Origin: Phialocephala subalpina
Lineage: Eukaryota > Ascomycota > Leotiomycetes > Helotiales > Mollisiaceae
Direction of reading: 5' to 3'
DNA: 64,000 nucleotides
Assembly: GCA_900073065.1 (NCBI GenBank)
Contig: FJOG01000047.1
Span: forward strand, 56,721 to 120,720
Shown piece after piece: positions 35,147-47,762 of this stretch (its first letter is position 1; every line of letters starts with the position of its first letter). The notes under the pieces are model-generated. The model was not told the origin of the DNA. It did no database searches and was given only the letters and a program-made list of their open reading frames with translations. Made by a program: the position numbers and the translations under genes.

Positions 35147-35741
35147 GATCTCGCAAGGCATTAGAAGAGAAAATCAAAGAGCATGAAAAGTCTTCAGTGC
35201 CATTGTATCTCGATGTTGCTGGATAGCGAAAAAGTGCGCTGAAGCCAAAGTGAAAGGCGTCTCCCAGCTCAGCTCTCTATCGGCCGACACTCATCTGCTT
35301 TTCGACCATTTAACCAGCATAAGAACTCACATGCGACCCTACATCCAATCCCAGTAAGATCTGCAAGTCGGTCGTCAACTTAAGCTCCAGGATTCCGAGC
35401 GAGTGGCGGTCTTGGTGTTCCTTCACGTACGATCCGACATTCGGTTTTTATCTTCACTATCTCCATCACGGCGCCGACAACAACCGCGATCGCTAACCAA
35501 CGATCATCACGAATTTAGACTGTGTATTGACCACACGCATTAAGTTGGATGGGTCAAGGAGGTAGTTCCTCAGCTTTTCTAGAATTATAAATAGGCAGGA
35601 AGTCCTCCCATGTTTTGCATTTCTTTTCTACTGACCTTCCATCTCACTTCAGACTTTTGTCTTGCCTCTTTCACCCAAAGTAACAATCCAAGCTTTCATC
35701 CCATTCATCTCGTATCATCGAACTTCCCATCAGAACTCGAA
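35147..35741. other. Intergenic region
   Basis: About 600 bases. A TATAAATAG-like box at about 35586 lies about 155 bp before the next ATG and may be its core promoter. No gene is seen. Confidence 0.45.
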
Positions 35742-36565
35742 ATGTCCACCGCACCAAACGTAATCCTAACAACAGGCTCGAACCGCGGAATAGGCTTCTC
35801 CATCGTGCAAGCCCTCGGCCTTCGTTACCCCCAAAATATTTATATCCTCGCCTGTCGCTCCACCTCGGCTGGCTCTGAAGCAATCAAAGAGTTACAAAAA
35901 CTTGGTATCACGGCAAAGCTCGATGTCGTGGAGCTAGATATCGTGAATGATCCCACCATCATCTTGGCTGCGAAATCCGTCGAGGAGAAGTATGGACGAC
36001 TTGATGGTTTGTCCCCACTCCCTTGTCAAGCGAGAAAGCGAGAGCAAAAGCTGACGAGAAAATAGTCCTCATCAACAACGCCGCAATCGGTATGCGCCCA
36101 AAAAGCGATTCTCTACCCGACATTCGAGAAAACTTCAACACAACATTCAACGCAAACATAACCTCCATCATGACCACAACCACCACCTTCCTCCCTCTCC
36201 TCCGCAAAAGCCAAGATCCCAGAATCATCAACGTCAGCTCCGCACGAGGAAGCATAACCAGGAGCGCGAATGGGCTGTTGCCAACGACGGCGGTGGTGAG
36301 TTATAGTGTTAGTAAGAGCGCGTTGAATTCTTTGACTGTTGAGCTGCAGAGGGCGGAGGACTCGAGAGAGGATGGTGGGAGAGTGGAGTTCTGGGTTGCG
36401 AGTCCGGGGCATTGTAAGACTGCTTTTAATGGGTATAGAGGGACGAAGGATCCGCTTGATGGAGCGGAGGTGGTTGTTCAGCTTGCTACGGCCGAGAGGG
36501 GGAAGTGGAAGAAGGGTGGATTTTGGGAGTTTGAGGAGGGTGGTATGAGGGAGGTTCCTTGGTAG
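35742..36565 (+). CDS. Short-chain dehydrogenase/reductase
   Basis: Exons 35742-36006 and 36066-36565 give 254 residues. The NAD(P)-binding motif TGSNRGIG is near residue 11, LINNAAIG follows near 90, and the catalytic Ser and YxxxK are in INVSSARGS and SYSVSKSALN. The protein resembles carbonyl-reductase-like classical SDRs. The substrate is unknown. The downstream SDR is convergent, so the two are not co-transcribed. Confidence 0.87.
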
Positions 36566-36727
36566 AGAGCGGAGGTTAAATGAATGGTTTCGAAAACGGG
36601 TTTGAAATTGGATGGGAAATTGATTACAGTGCTATGTAGTAGTACAATGATGATATGGATAAAATTTTAAAGCACTGAAGATTAAGACAAAAAAGATTCG
36701 TGCCCGTTTCGAAATCCGTCACTTCGA

Positions 36728-37678
36728 CTACTCTGCCGCCTTGATCTTCCTACTTACGAGCGGCATATTGACAAGTTTCGACATAACCATGCCCTGGAAT
36801 AGTTAGTAAGAAGGCAAGTACCCAGAAGAGAAAACATACCCAGATAGTCGACCAACCAAAAGTATCCACAAGCCAGATAGTCCAAATCTCACTCCCGGCC
36901 CAAAAATGCACCTTCGGATTCGACTTCAGCGCATTAGCCACCACCCGTTTAGCATACACATCAACATCCAGCGCATTCTTCTTAACCAAGCTCCCATTCA
37001 TCATCGGCTCAATCTCATCCTTAGCCGGTAGATACAAAGAGTTCGATGGGAGATGTTGAGCTACCAGGTTCTCGAAGAATCTACTTTTGACACCGCCAGT
37101 AATGACGTTGATGAATTTCACGCCCCAGGGAGCCATTTCGATGCGCATGTTGTCTGTGATCAGGGCAACGGCGGCTTTGGTAGCGTTGTAGTAGCCTTGC
37201 CAGGGCATGGGGGTTATGCCTGCTACGCTGCCGATGTTGATTACGGTGCCTTTCGATGCTACGAGCAGAGGTGCGAATGCTTGGGTTACGGCGACGAGGG
37301 CGAAGACGTTGAGGTCGAATAGCTTCCTCGCATCTGCGACTGTGGTGTCGAGCATTGGGAGGTTGTATCCTATCGTCTGATCAGAAATGTGCGAGCAAGA
37401 ACTTCTGGACATCACAGACCTCCACCAGAATTGTTGACCAAGAAATCTAGCGTGCCGCCAGTCAAAGCCTTGACTTCCTCAACTGCTTGCTTGATTGAGG
37501 CATCGTCTGTGACATCTAGTTTCAGGACCTCGAGGCCCATGTCCTTGAGGTGTAGAACTTTGGCGAGATTTCGAGCTGTTGCGAAGACTCGAAGCCCATT
37601 CTTGTGGAATTCTTTTGCAAGAGCATCTCCGATACCTCCTTCGCTTGAACCGGTGATGAGAACTGTCTTTTGGACCAT
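36728..37678 (-). CDS. AYR1-like short-chain dehydrogenase
   Basis: Exons 37678-37420, 37369-36840 and 36793-36728 join to 284 residues. ITGSSEGGIG is the nucleotide site, LVNNSGGGY follows, and the active site is YYNATKAAV. The C-terminal hydrophobic stretch (WTIWLVDTFGWSTIWG) fits the membrane-associated AYR1 group (1-acyldihydroxyacetone-phosphate reductase). The last intron (GTATGT, ACTAAC branch, CAG) is 46 nt; reading through it gives a longer frame, but the spliced end matches the family better. Confidence 0.83.
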
Positions 37679-38263
37679 TGTTGAAATTGATAGAAATGTG
37701 GCTTGACTTTCAAACGCTTGCGTAACTGGTGGCTTGGAGACAAAAGTAGACTTCTGATGGCTTTATGAACAGAAAAACTTGTAATGGTGAATGGAGAAAA
37801 CAGTTGAGTAGGAAACACTCTCAATACTTATACCTGGGACAATGACAGCGGGCTGCATGTGTTGAGTTCGCAGACCGGTCGGTATGTCTTCAACCCGCCG
37901 CATTGAATGCGAGCTCGCTTGTGGGCCGGTGCTTTCTCCCAATCATAACCTTGCAAACCTTAACAACGCCGCCCGACAATGGAATGAGAACTTTCTCGAA
38001 GGAAGTGACAGGGCGTAAGAAATGGGTTATTCAGCAGTCCTGCGTTATTAAGTTTGCGATTGAGTCTGCACAGTGTGTTTAGGAGTCAAGTTGTCGCCGA
38101 TGGAATTGAAGTTCTCCCGACTCGGGGACGCTAGTCCTTATTAAGATAATGATGTGTTCGCCCTTGATTAGTCAACATAGACCCCTGCCATCGCGTCGTC
38201 GAGATCACTTTACGCGTTGTGCAATTCTTGGTCGCCATCTTGCACAACTCCACGAAAAGAGCA
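37679..38263. other. Divergent intergenic region
   Basis: About 585 bases between two start codons facing away from each other. ACGCGTTG at about 38211 is MluI cell-cycle box-like (ACGCGT), which would suit the thymidylate synthase gene that starts 50 bp later. Confidence 0.45.
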
Positions 38264-39314
38264 ATGGCCCCCTCAATTATGGAAACAGAGCCGGTGACTG
38301 CAGCCCCTTTGAAGAAGCTGGAACCCACAGTTGCACAAAATGGAACCGACAAACACGAAGAATACCAATACCTCGGCCTGATCCGCGAGATTCTCGAGAC
38401 GGGTGAACATAGACCAGACAGGTATTGCCAATGACTACTTGCCGAAGTATTGTACTGATCGATGATGCAGAACTGGAACTGGAACATACTCCCTGTTCGC
38501 ACCTCGAGCACTCAAGTTCTCCCTCTCTTCTTCCGACGGGACTCCCATCTTGCCCCTCCTGACTACAAAACGCGTCTTTCTACGAGCCGTGATCGCAGAG
38601 CTTCTCTGGTTCATCTCGGGCTCTACATCCTCGCTGCCACTCGCAGAAGCAGGAGTCAAGATCTGGGATGGCAATGGATCGCGCGAATACCTAGACTCCG
38701 TCGGTCTCTCCCACAGAGCAGTTGGCGACCTCGGACCAGTATATGGTTTCCAATGGCGGCATTTTGGTGCTGAATACGTGGATGCTCAAACGGACTATAC
38801 GGGGAAAGGCGTGGATCAACTTGCAGAAGTTATCCACAAGCTGAAGAACAATCCCTACGACCGAAGAATCATTCTCAGCGCGTGGAATCCCAAGGATCTG
38901 AAGCTCATGGCTCTACCTCCATGCCATATGTTCGCACAGTTCTACGTTTCATACCCAAAGCTTGAGAATGGTGAGAAGGGACAAGGAAGACTGCATTGCC
39001 AACTATACCAGCGAAGTTGCGATATGGGACTTGGTGTTCCTTTCAACATTGCTAGCTATGCGTTGTTGACGCATATGTTGGCACATGTATCCAACTTGGT
39101 ACCAGGAACTTTCACACATACCATGGGAGACGCACATGTCTACGCCGATCATGTCGATGCTCTGAAGGTTCAATTGACTCGAGAACCGAAGTCATTCCCT
39201 GAGTTGGAGATTGCAAGAGAGGAGGGAGGAAGTATCGATGGGTGGAGGGTCGAGGATTTCGTGGTCAAAGGGTACGAGCCACACAAAGGTATTGCTATGA
39301 AGATGTCTGTTTAG
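38264..39314 (+). CDS. CDC21: Thymidylate synthase
   Basis: Exons 38264-38421 and 38471-39314 join to 333 residues, the usual length for fungal stand-alone enzymes. The product makes dTMP from dUMP with methylene-tetrahydrofolate (EC 2.1.1.45). The [11 protein letters not shown] motif lies at the exon junction, the catalytic Cys is in [15 protein letters not shown], and [19 protein letters not shown] is the dUMP/folate region. The ATG at 38264 gives a short acidic leader before [13 protein letters not shown]. The name used is that of the yeast gene. No bifunctional reductase domain is present. Confidence 0.93.
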
Positions 39315-39611
39315 GCTAATTGGAATGGAGTACGCGGACTTGGATGCATAAGGTATAGAAGAATTACGAATGTTATTGATTTCTTTCAGGTTGCCAAGCG
39401 GCGGCTTCCTCTGTCGCCTTCGTTCCACGTGATATCGCTCATGTGGGTCCTGCAGCTGACCAACTTTCCTTCGTCTCTTCAGCATATTCGAATTCCTTTC
39501 ACACATTATGAGCCGCCCAACAACTCTCCGATCTAGCGATTTGTCATTCATTCCTTCGAAGCGAGCACCTTCATTTCTGATTTCTGCTGATCTTTGGCAT
39601 CTCTGGTCAGC
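39315..39611. other. Short intergenic region
   Basis: About 300 bases; nothing specific is seen. Confidence 0.4.
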
Positions 39612-41791
39612 ATGAACGGTGCCGCGACATGTGATTACCTGTGTGCAGCATGCAAGAACATTTTCTCTGATGGTGCCTTAGACCGTCTATCCAAGGGGTC
39701 GCCTAACACTGAATGGAAGATCCATTCTACTCTTTCCTCGATTATCAGGACGGAACTAGATGGTTGTCGTCTGTGTAACTTGATACTTTCATCTGACGAG
39801 CGGCTGAGGAAGGAACATACTGCTGAGGGCAACCTTGTTTCCTCGACTACAGAGTCCTCATGGAATTGGGCCTGTACTACCAGATTGGCATTAGTCTCCG
39901 ATGAAATTTTATCCTTCTGCGCTAGACTCGAGATACGCATTAAGCATTTTTCGGTCGGTCTCACAATAGTACTTGTGAGTCCCAGCTTCCCTAAAAGCGC
40001 TCCAAAATCCTTGGCTAAGTTGAACAATACTCTCAGAGCTCACGGTCGGTTCAAAACATAATTGGAAGGCGCACGGCATCACCAGGATCTATCTGTACAT
40101 CAACGTTTCAACAAATTAGAGACTGGATGTTAACATGCCTGATGCAACACGAGACTTGTCGGCACAGCTGGACGTTTGTAGCTCCAGAGAAGAGACTCCC
40201 TACTCGACTCCTGGACGTGTCTAATCCAGATCATCTGCGCGTTATTGAGACCGACCACCTTCCAGCCAGCACAATATACCTCACCTTGAGTCACCGATGG
40301 GGCTCGGGACATTCTATGTCTCTTACGACCAAAACATACGATGCCTTCTCAAAGTCAACTCCGCTCTCATTATTGCCGAGGACCTTTCGAGAAACGATCG
40401 AGCTCACCCGCCTGCTTGGCGTACACTACCTTTGGATTGATTCGCTATGCATAATCCAAGATTCGCAAGAGGACTGGCTTCATGAGTCTTCGATGATGGG
40501 TGAAGTCTACGCCCATGGTACACTAAACATAGCTGCCACCTCCGCAGAGGACGGAACGGTGGGATCTTTGGTCATGACATTGCAGACGACTACTGGCTGC
40601 CACGACTGATCTCGAGCAGTCTATGGACCAATGACGATGCAACCCCGCGAGATTACATCGTATACCCAGATTTTGACCCAGCATACCCAGAAGTGTGGAA
40701 GAACCTTGTGGAAGAGACCCCACTCGGTGAACGAGGCTGGGTACTCCAAGAACGGATTTTGTCCCCTCGCGTGGTACACTTTGCTGCCAACCAGTACGTG
40801 AGGATGTGCCCTTTATTTGAAGAGATATAAAGAGCCAAGCTCTTTGCGAGTATTGCGGACTTGGCTCCTCTCGGCTCCTCAGCTCCTCGACTCCCAAATC
40901 ATACTTCAAACCGCATACTGATTTATCTACAGGTGCTTCTGGGAATGTTGTCAAGACACAGCAGGCGAGCTATTTCCAAAAGAAACATTCAGGCACGATG
41001 GTTTCTTGAAGAAGATTGTAGCCTCCGTTCCTCCGGACCATGAAGCCTTCCCCCAGAATCAAGCCGTCTTGTACACATACTGGGACGCTATGGTGGAGAA
41101 ATATTCCAGATGCGATTTGTCTTTCGAGTCCGACAAATTGGTAGCTTTCGCCGGACTGGCTCAACGCGCCTGTCGCCAGCTAAACCTGGGTCCCAGCGAA
41201 TATATGGCTGGTCTGTGGAGGCCGACAATTGCACAAGGTCTACTTTGGCGCGTTGCGAGATACGATCCCAGACGTAGAGCTGTGACCGGTCGAGGTCCAT
41301 CATGGTCATGGATCTCTCGAGAAGGAACCGTGTACACCTTCTCCGAAGAAGTACGACTCTGGGAAACTGAGAAGTGTCACATCGATATCCTCGATCATGA
41401 GATGTGCCATGGTGGTGATCCATTTGGACAAGTCAAAGGAGGTCGTCTCGTTGTCCGCGGCTCCATTTTCAGCGATCTGTCGCCCTTTCTGAAGGAGGGA
41501 CCTCGTTGGGGGAAAGACGACGAAGTAGATTATCCTGTGTCGTACTTCCTTCTGGTACTCACTCACCGAACCGATCACCCGATGGATGGATGCAGCACCG
41601 TCATCTCTGGTATAGTTTTGGTTCCTACCGGGGCGAAGCGAGGGCAATTTCGACGAGTCGGTGCTATGTTAAACCATGAGATACGCGATCTTGAGGCGCT
41701 TGTGAAGAATGGAAAGAATCACAAGCTCCTGGATTCATCCCTTTATCAGGAAGCAGATTCAGAGAAAGGCTTCGTGATCGAGCTTGTGTAA
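39612..41791 (+). pseudogene. HET domain gene with one frameshift
   Basis: Exons 39612-40044, 40086-40793 and 40933-41791 carry a nearly complete HET protein. An N-terminal Cys-rich lead (CAACKNIF, CRLCNLI) is followed by LTLSHRWGSGHSM, the HET block LLGVHYLWIDSLCIIQDSQEDW and LNIAATSAEDGT. Just after this block, near 40556-40562, the frame shifts by one base; the downstream GERGWVLQERILSPRVVHF and GPSWSWISREG are read only after the shift. All introns are normal. HET proteins trigger incompatibility or cell death. A real one-base lesion or a sequence error would both explain the break. Confidence 0.8.
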
Positions 41792-42350
41792 CCTCAATGA
41801 TTTTCTGCCAATGCCGGCATTGAAGAACCACGCGCGCGAGGGCCTCAGCTTGACCCCCAAGGTTTGGGGCTCTTTAACTCTCAACTCTGGGTGGGGAATT
41901 CCGTAATTCAGGTTGCTTAAAAGCTCGGTTCTATTGGACGAGACATGCAGCCACGGAGCATGCATCCAATCATCGACTCAATTGAGAATTGGCGCCTGCA
42001 CGAGAGTCTTCTTTTCAGCCCCCGAATATCAGGACACTCTTGCATCTGCTTCGGCTTGACCGTCATTGTGAGCGAATGAGAGGACGCTGAATGGTCACAA
42101 TCAACAATTGAGGGGTTAACAAGGCTGCACCCTCACTGTTTCTGGCCAGCTGCATCCCCATTCTGCAGAAATGCGTGGTATGCAATATCCACCACACCAC
42201 CATGTTTGGTCTTCGAGTTAAACCGCAATATGACAGCCTCGAGTATGTCAGAACTAGGAGTCAGAACAATAAAAGGCGCTACCGAGACCATAAAATATCA
42301 TGGCTATTTGAACCCATTCTTTTTCGCATCTTTGGGGCAAGATAGTGAAC
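41792..42350. other. Intergenic region
   Basis: About 560 bases with no called gene. It should include the promoter of the CorA-like gene. Confidence 0.4.
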
Positions 42351-45300
42351 ATGGCCGCGGAAGGACCTCAAGCAACAAATGGCACAGCATGGGAGCCTCG
42401 CCCACGCCGTGCGCAAGACGATTTCATCGACATGCAATACGCCAAGCATGATTGCAAGACTGCAGAGGAATTCGTGGCTGAGCCTTGGGCACACTGCAGA
42501 GATCCTATCCATACCTATCTCAGTCTGAGATTCGAGCATCGCGAACTCTTCAAGTCTCAATTGGACGAAGTAAACCTGAAGCGTGTCGAGCACGAAGAGG
42601 ACCGAATCGCGCAGACTCGAGCCAACTTCTCATCCTACAAGGAGAAAGATAAGATGATGAAGGATCTGAACGCTGCGCGAAGGGAGTGGAAGATGGAGGT
42701 CAAGGCTAACATAGCAGACTACCCTGCCAGGTGGAAACGGAGCCATGCAGATGACCCTAAACTTCTGGAGAGGGTGCAGTCTTGGAATGTCGAGCTCGAC
42801 GAACTTAACAGCTCAGATCTAGCTCCGGAGGTACCGGTAGAGCCGGAGTATGGGTTCGAGGCTTGTGCAATATATTTCAAAAAGTCCAATGCTGGATTCA
42901 AGGGCCATACGCATCGTCATGACCAGTTCCTCGCTGGAAAATTCCCGAATCAAAAAGTGCCAGTGCATAAGATTTTGAAGAATGAGGAAAATAACCCACT
43001 CTCTGAGGTTTGTCCTCCTGGCCATTTGCGATATTTCCATTTTCCAACCAACAACATGCATTGGATTGAGGTAAGATGACAGTTTGATGCATTATTACTT
43101 CAGTACTGACGACACAATGGATAGACCGCGATAGCCCGCTATTACAATGAGCCAGATGGGGATCACAATGATCTCAATTTCAAACCTTCGCATGACAAGT
43201 CCAAAGCCGAGAAGCTTCTTTCTCGAGAATTCCGGCGCGGACAAGTGCATGGATTAGGTGGTGGTGCACGTGGGAAGGGGCCAATTCATGCCAGACACAT
43301 GAGATCTCGGTGCTCAATAATCCCTGATGGTGAGCACTCAAAAAGAGTAGTCAGTCTCAAGACCTACTGATATCTCGAAAGATTCTAAGTCCGCGACCTA
43401 TACACAGCATGCAACTGAATCGCCCAGTTCATCGGACCCGACAGATCTTGCACTGTCCGCAAATCAAGGGATAGAGGGCAAAAACTTTGCCATTTTCGTG
43501 GGTCTGGTGTCCAAAACCGTTTGGACCAAGCTGACTTCTGAAAGGTTCCATATCTCCATTGGGAAACAGGTAGTAGGCGGACGAAAATGGCTGAAATCAT
43601 CCAAGAAGTGACACTTGAACGACTCCAAGGAGAAGAAAATTCCCCGGGACGCTCGAACTCAGCCTAAGCAGATTCAGAGCCAATTGAAGAAAAAAAAGGT
43701 TCTGGAGCTTTGGCAAAAGATTACGAAAAGGACAAAAGCCTCATCGTCCGGGTATGCACTTTTCCTCTAGAAAATTTGACTGGAAACTAATTGAGAAAAA
43801 GTAAAACTAAATTAGGGAGCTACTTGTTTGCCCTGGCGCAGCTGGCAAATGCTATGGATTATGAGGCAGACGAGCGTCTTCTCCGGGAGAACTTGCACCA
43901 TGATCCTCCTTTGCACATCCGGCGGACTCTAGACCAATCCTATTTCCTAACATTGGAAGATACTGTAGTTCGTGATAAAGATCAAGTTGTGTATCGCGAA
44001 ACGAGACAAGGCAAAAGTTTTCATTCTCGCAATACGCGGGTCGTAATGGTTGACCAACTATGGCTTTGGATATTAGACGATAGTGAGTCCTCGTTGGATG
44101 AGAAGGGGGCCTTTTCTGTTAACCACCTGCTAGACACTATCATCTCATCCTTTCCAAGGCGCTGGGGCAGAAATAAGCCCGACCCCTCAGGAGTGCACAA
44201 AAGCTTAAGGGAGCGGCTTGCGCAGATACCAGAGAGAGAAATACAATCAATCTACGACCTGGGTATGCATTATCTCGCTTCGAGATGATAAATGCTGAAT
44301 TCACTTAGCTCTCATCATCATCGATCAATGCTCTCGAGTATTTTTCGATCGAACCAAGCCGTTAGATCAGAGACCGGAAGTGATGGATCTCTTTGCTTCT
44401 GCTATCGGAAACGTCGTATGTCTCCCCTTATGCAAACTTAGAAACATTACTGAATATACATAGACAGATCATACAACTGTAGCTTACGAAAGCTTCTGGC
44501 GCAATATGGGGTATCGCGCTCTCATGACTGGCCCATTCGAAAATGCGGAAAGCAAGCACCACAAGTACCTCGATATCAATCCAGAAGGTACTTTACTGTG
44601 CGAATCCCAGGACATTTCAGAAGAGCTTCAAATTATGCTTCGAATCTACAGTCAGCAGCTGCACGTCGTCAACGATTTTCGGAAAATTCTAGGGCACATG
44701 AATGGAGAGTCTAAGAACGAGACGGACATGGCGAGGAATCTGAGGAAATTCATGGAAGGGATGCAGAACCAAAGTTCAAAGAGTGGCAAAAAAAAGCGAA
44801 CTCCAAACCAGGAAGTTGTCCCGGAGAGTACTATCCAGCATGCAAATGACGTGTTGGAGCTACTGAGAAATCGTCAGGCTGAGATTCAGGACCTCGAAGA
44901 CGCTGCTCTTCGGACCTGCCAGCAGGTTTGAGACTCCCTCATCTCTTTTGGGAACATTACTGAGGTCATGCAGCTTCAAGGCTTACTGTCGCTCAAGCAG
45001 CAACAAGCCAGTATCCTCGAAGCCAAAGCGGCTTTGCAAAGGGCAGACGAAAGTGTGAAACAAGGAAGGGCAATCATGGCTTTCACTATCGTGACCATCT
45101 TCTTCGTGAGCGAAAATCCTGTCATACGAGGGAACACCGTCGGCTGACTTTCCTAGCTACCTCTTGGTTTTCTCGCAGCTTTCTTTGGAATGAACAATCA
45201 AGAGATCAACGCCTCTCCTTGGATGAGCCTAAGAGAACAGCTAAAGTACATGTGTAAGTCAAGTCGTTTCTGCCTCCGATATCGAGAGAGCACATGCTGA

Positions 45301-45702
45301 TCAATTTCCTCCTGCATAGTCAGCATTTCACTGACAGTCATCATAATTGTCATTTCCATGGCTTTCAGCCCCTGGTCACGCGCTATGCTCATCGTCCTTG
45401 TCAGAGTCCCATTAGCTTATATCACAGAATATACTGGCCTGCGAGCATTCTGGAACGACAAGATCATAGGCCACGCGGCTCTCGAAAGGAAAGGCCGACA
45501 ACAGCTTGAATATATCTCCACCCGGAAGAAGCGCAAGGAGCAGAAGGCGAAAGATGAGATCGAGAGATTGAAAAAAGAAACAGAAACAGAAGCAAAAGAC
45601 AAGCGGTGGAGTCCGAAACAGTTGGTCAAGACCTTTCATTATGGTCCTGGGGCAGTTCCTAATGGGGTCAATCATGGACAGGTCCACACCAATGTTGTTT
45701 GA
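42351..45702 (+). CDS. CorA-like Mg2+ transporter, frame broken in the middle
   Basis: Ten exons can be followed: 42351-43070, 43125-43329, 43382-43497, 43545-43751, about 43796-44262, 44309-44415, 44464-44925, 44974-45105, 45157-45253 and 45320-45702. Visible blocks are RYFHFPTNNMHWIE, HARHMRSRCS, VPYLHWET, DPPLHIRRTLDQSYF, VVMVDQLWLWILDD and SFPRRWGRNKPDPSGVH. The C-terminus has two membrane helices with FFGMNNQE between them, the GMN signature of CorA channels. In the fourth exon the frame after VPYLHWET meets a TAA at 43665, and a second frame fits the next exon better, so a nonsense or frameshift lesion lies at about 43630-43670. The gene may be inactive. Confidence 0.75.
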
Positions 45703-46265
45703 CATCAGGTACAATTGGGATGTAACGCAGCTTTGATTGTTTTACTTGCTTTGTTGAGAATTTGATCTTGATCTCAAGAGCGAGTTGTCTGGGTCCGAGG
45801 CAAGCGCCTTAGTCATGGTCATCAGAAATTACGGCTATCTTTCTAGACTATCAATACTTTTCAAGCATATCCTTAGATGAATGGCGCTCGAGCACATGCG
45901 TTGTGGCCAAGGCCTGGACCTCTCGATTTTGAGACACCATTCACCAAAGCAAGCCACTGTGCCACCGACGTTACAATAAAAGAAGGTCTACAGCGGGAGA
46001 CACAGTGCTAGTGTATTCTCTAGGGCCATCATATACTCTGGTCGTCCCGATATCCCCGAGACGAGCAAGTTAACACCGAGCTTAAAACCGACTGTGATTG
46101 CACAGACCCAGTTGCAGATAAGACGAACCATTTACCATGGGGCCCTCATTCTTTTTTCATAATCATTGAAAGCGACCACACAAGGTACGTGGTATCATCT
46201 TCTCCTCAGACTTCGAGTCACGTGCACATTATGTTCACCTTTGACCACCGACGCATTCCTCTCCA
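45703..46265. other. Intergenic region
   Basis: About 560 bases; no gene or repeat recognised. Confidence 0.4.
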
Positions 46266-47408
46266 ATGGCGACGTCAAATCATATAACCAAGGTTGCTAT
46301 AGTCGGTGTGAGTCGTATTATATCCAATGCCTTCTTGTGAACCTAACTGACGTTGGCAGGCTGGTGGAAACAGTGGCAAATTCATGACCGAAGCCCTCCT
46401 CAAAACCGGCAAGCACACCGTCACAGCAATCACCCGAGCTGACAGCCAGAGTAAGTTACCAGAAGGCGTGATCTCCAAGAGCGTTGACTACGATAAGCCC
46501 GAGGCCATCGTCGAGGCACCCAGAGGCCAAGATGCCCTAGTAATAACCCTCGCTGGCGGCGTTCCCAAAGATACCGACATAAAACTGGTCAATGCCGCCG
46601 GAGAGGCAGGTGTGAAATGGATTCTGCCAAATGAATCGGCCCCAGACACCGCAAATGAGGCACTGGTCAAAGACTTGTTTGTCTTCCAGCCAAAGGTGCG
46701 TGACTCCACGACCCTGGAACATATGAGACGATTGCCGACCGTGGACTATGATACGTGCAGAAGCGACTCGCAAGGCTATTGCAGATCTGGGCAAGAGCGC
46801 TTTCATCGCTGTGTCTACATGCTTCTGGTATGAATGGAGTTTGGCTATTCCTCCTGCCTTTAGTTTCGACTTCGCCCAGCGCACTGTCACTCTCTTCGAC
46901 GAGGGTGAGACCAAGATCTCTATCTCGACTTAGCCACAGGTAGACCTACACTTCTCAACCAGTTCTCGGACAAGAAACTGACCCTTGCAAGGTCGGTCGT
47001 GCAGTTGCCGCTCTGCTCAGCCTACCCATCAAACCCGAATGCTCAAACAAAGATGCATGTCTCGAGAAACTCAAGAACAAGGCGGTCTACACCAACTCCT
47101 TTACCGTCAGCCAGAAAGACATGCTCGAGTCAGCTCTTCGCGTTACAGGAGGCAAAGAAGAAGATTGGACCATCACCAAAGAGCCATCTCATGAGCGGTA
47201 CTCCAACGGTCTCAAGGAGATCAAGGAAGGTCAACGCATTGGTTTTGCTAAGATGATGTATACCCGAGTCTTCTATCCTGACGGGTGTGGCGACTTTGAG
47301 AATAGTAAGGGCACGATCAATAGCTTACTTGGGTTGCCGAATGAGGACATTGATGAGTCGACCGAGAGGGCGATTGAACGCTCGAAGGCTACTAGCTGGG
47401 TTCATTGA
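46266..47408 (+). pseudogene. NmrA-like (isoflavone reductase-like) gene, broken
   Basis: Exons 46266-46307 and 46360-46695 give a good N-terminus with the dinucleotide motif AIVGAGGNSGKF. The following exon (about 46761-46939) holds KAIADLGKSAFIAVS and FDFAQRTVTLFDEGETKIS, but it is out of frame with the previous exon across the GTGCGT...CAG intron and ends with TAG at 46931 where the family has Trp (TGG). The last exon (46992-47408) continues correctly with VGRAVAALLSLPIKPE and ends TSWVH. There are therefore at least two lesions. Family members are NAD(P)-dependent reductases or redox sensors. Confidence 0.75.
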
Positions 47409-47762
47409 GTCATGGTTAAAAAAAGGGTGTTGAACATTGATTTTACCGATAAGGCCCTGGGGAATATTCCTAGGTTGTGAATGCGAGCGAGAGATTGAGG
47501 TATTCAATTGGTGGCGTGTCAAGAGTAATTTCTACTTGTAACTTTGGTACTTATGCAAACGAAGAAAACTCCACAGGAAACGGACAATGACAACAGCTGA
47601 TTGTTGGTATCACGTGGGAACCCATTCGCCTCAGGTAGGTACGTCATGCGTTCCCCTCAATCTTGATTTCAGATTCGGGGCCTGGATATTTAGAGACCAT
47701 CATCTCTCATAATTATTTCTTGGCTGCCAAGAGAAATTAAGAGGAATTCAAACAGTTACAAG
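47409..47762. other. Intergenic region
   Basis: About 350 bases, promoter of the decarboxylase gene; nothing specific. Confidence 0.4.
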
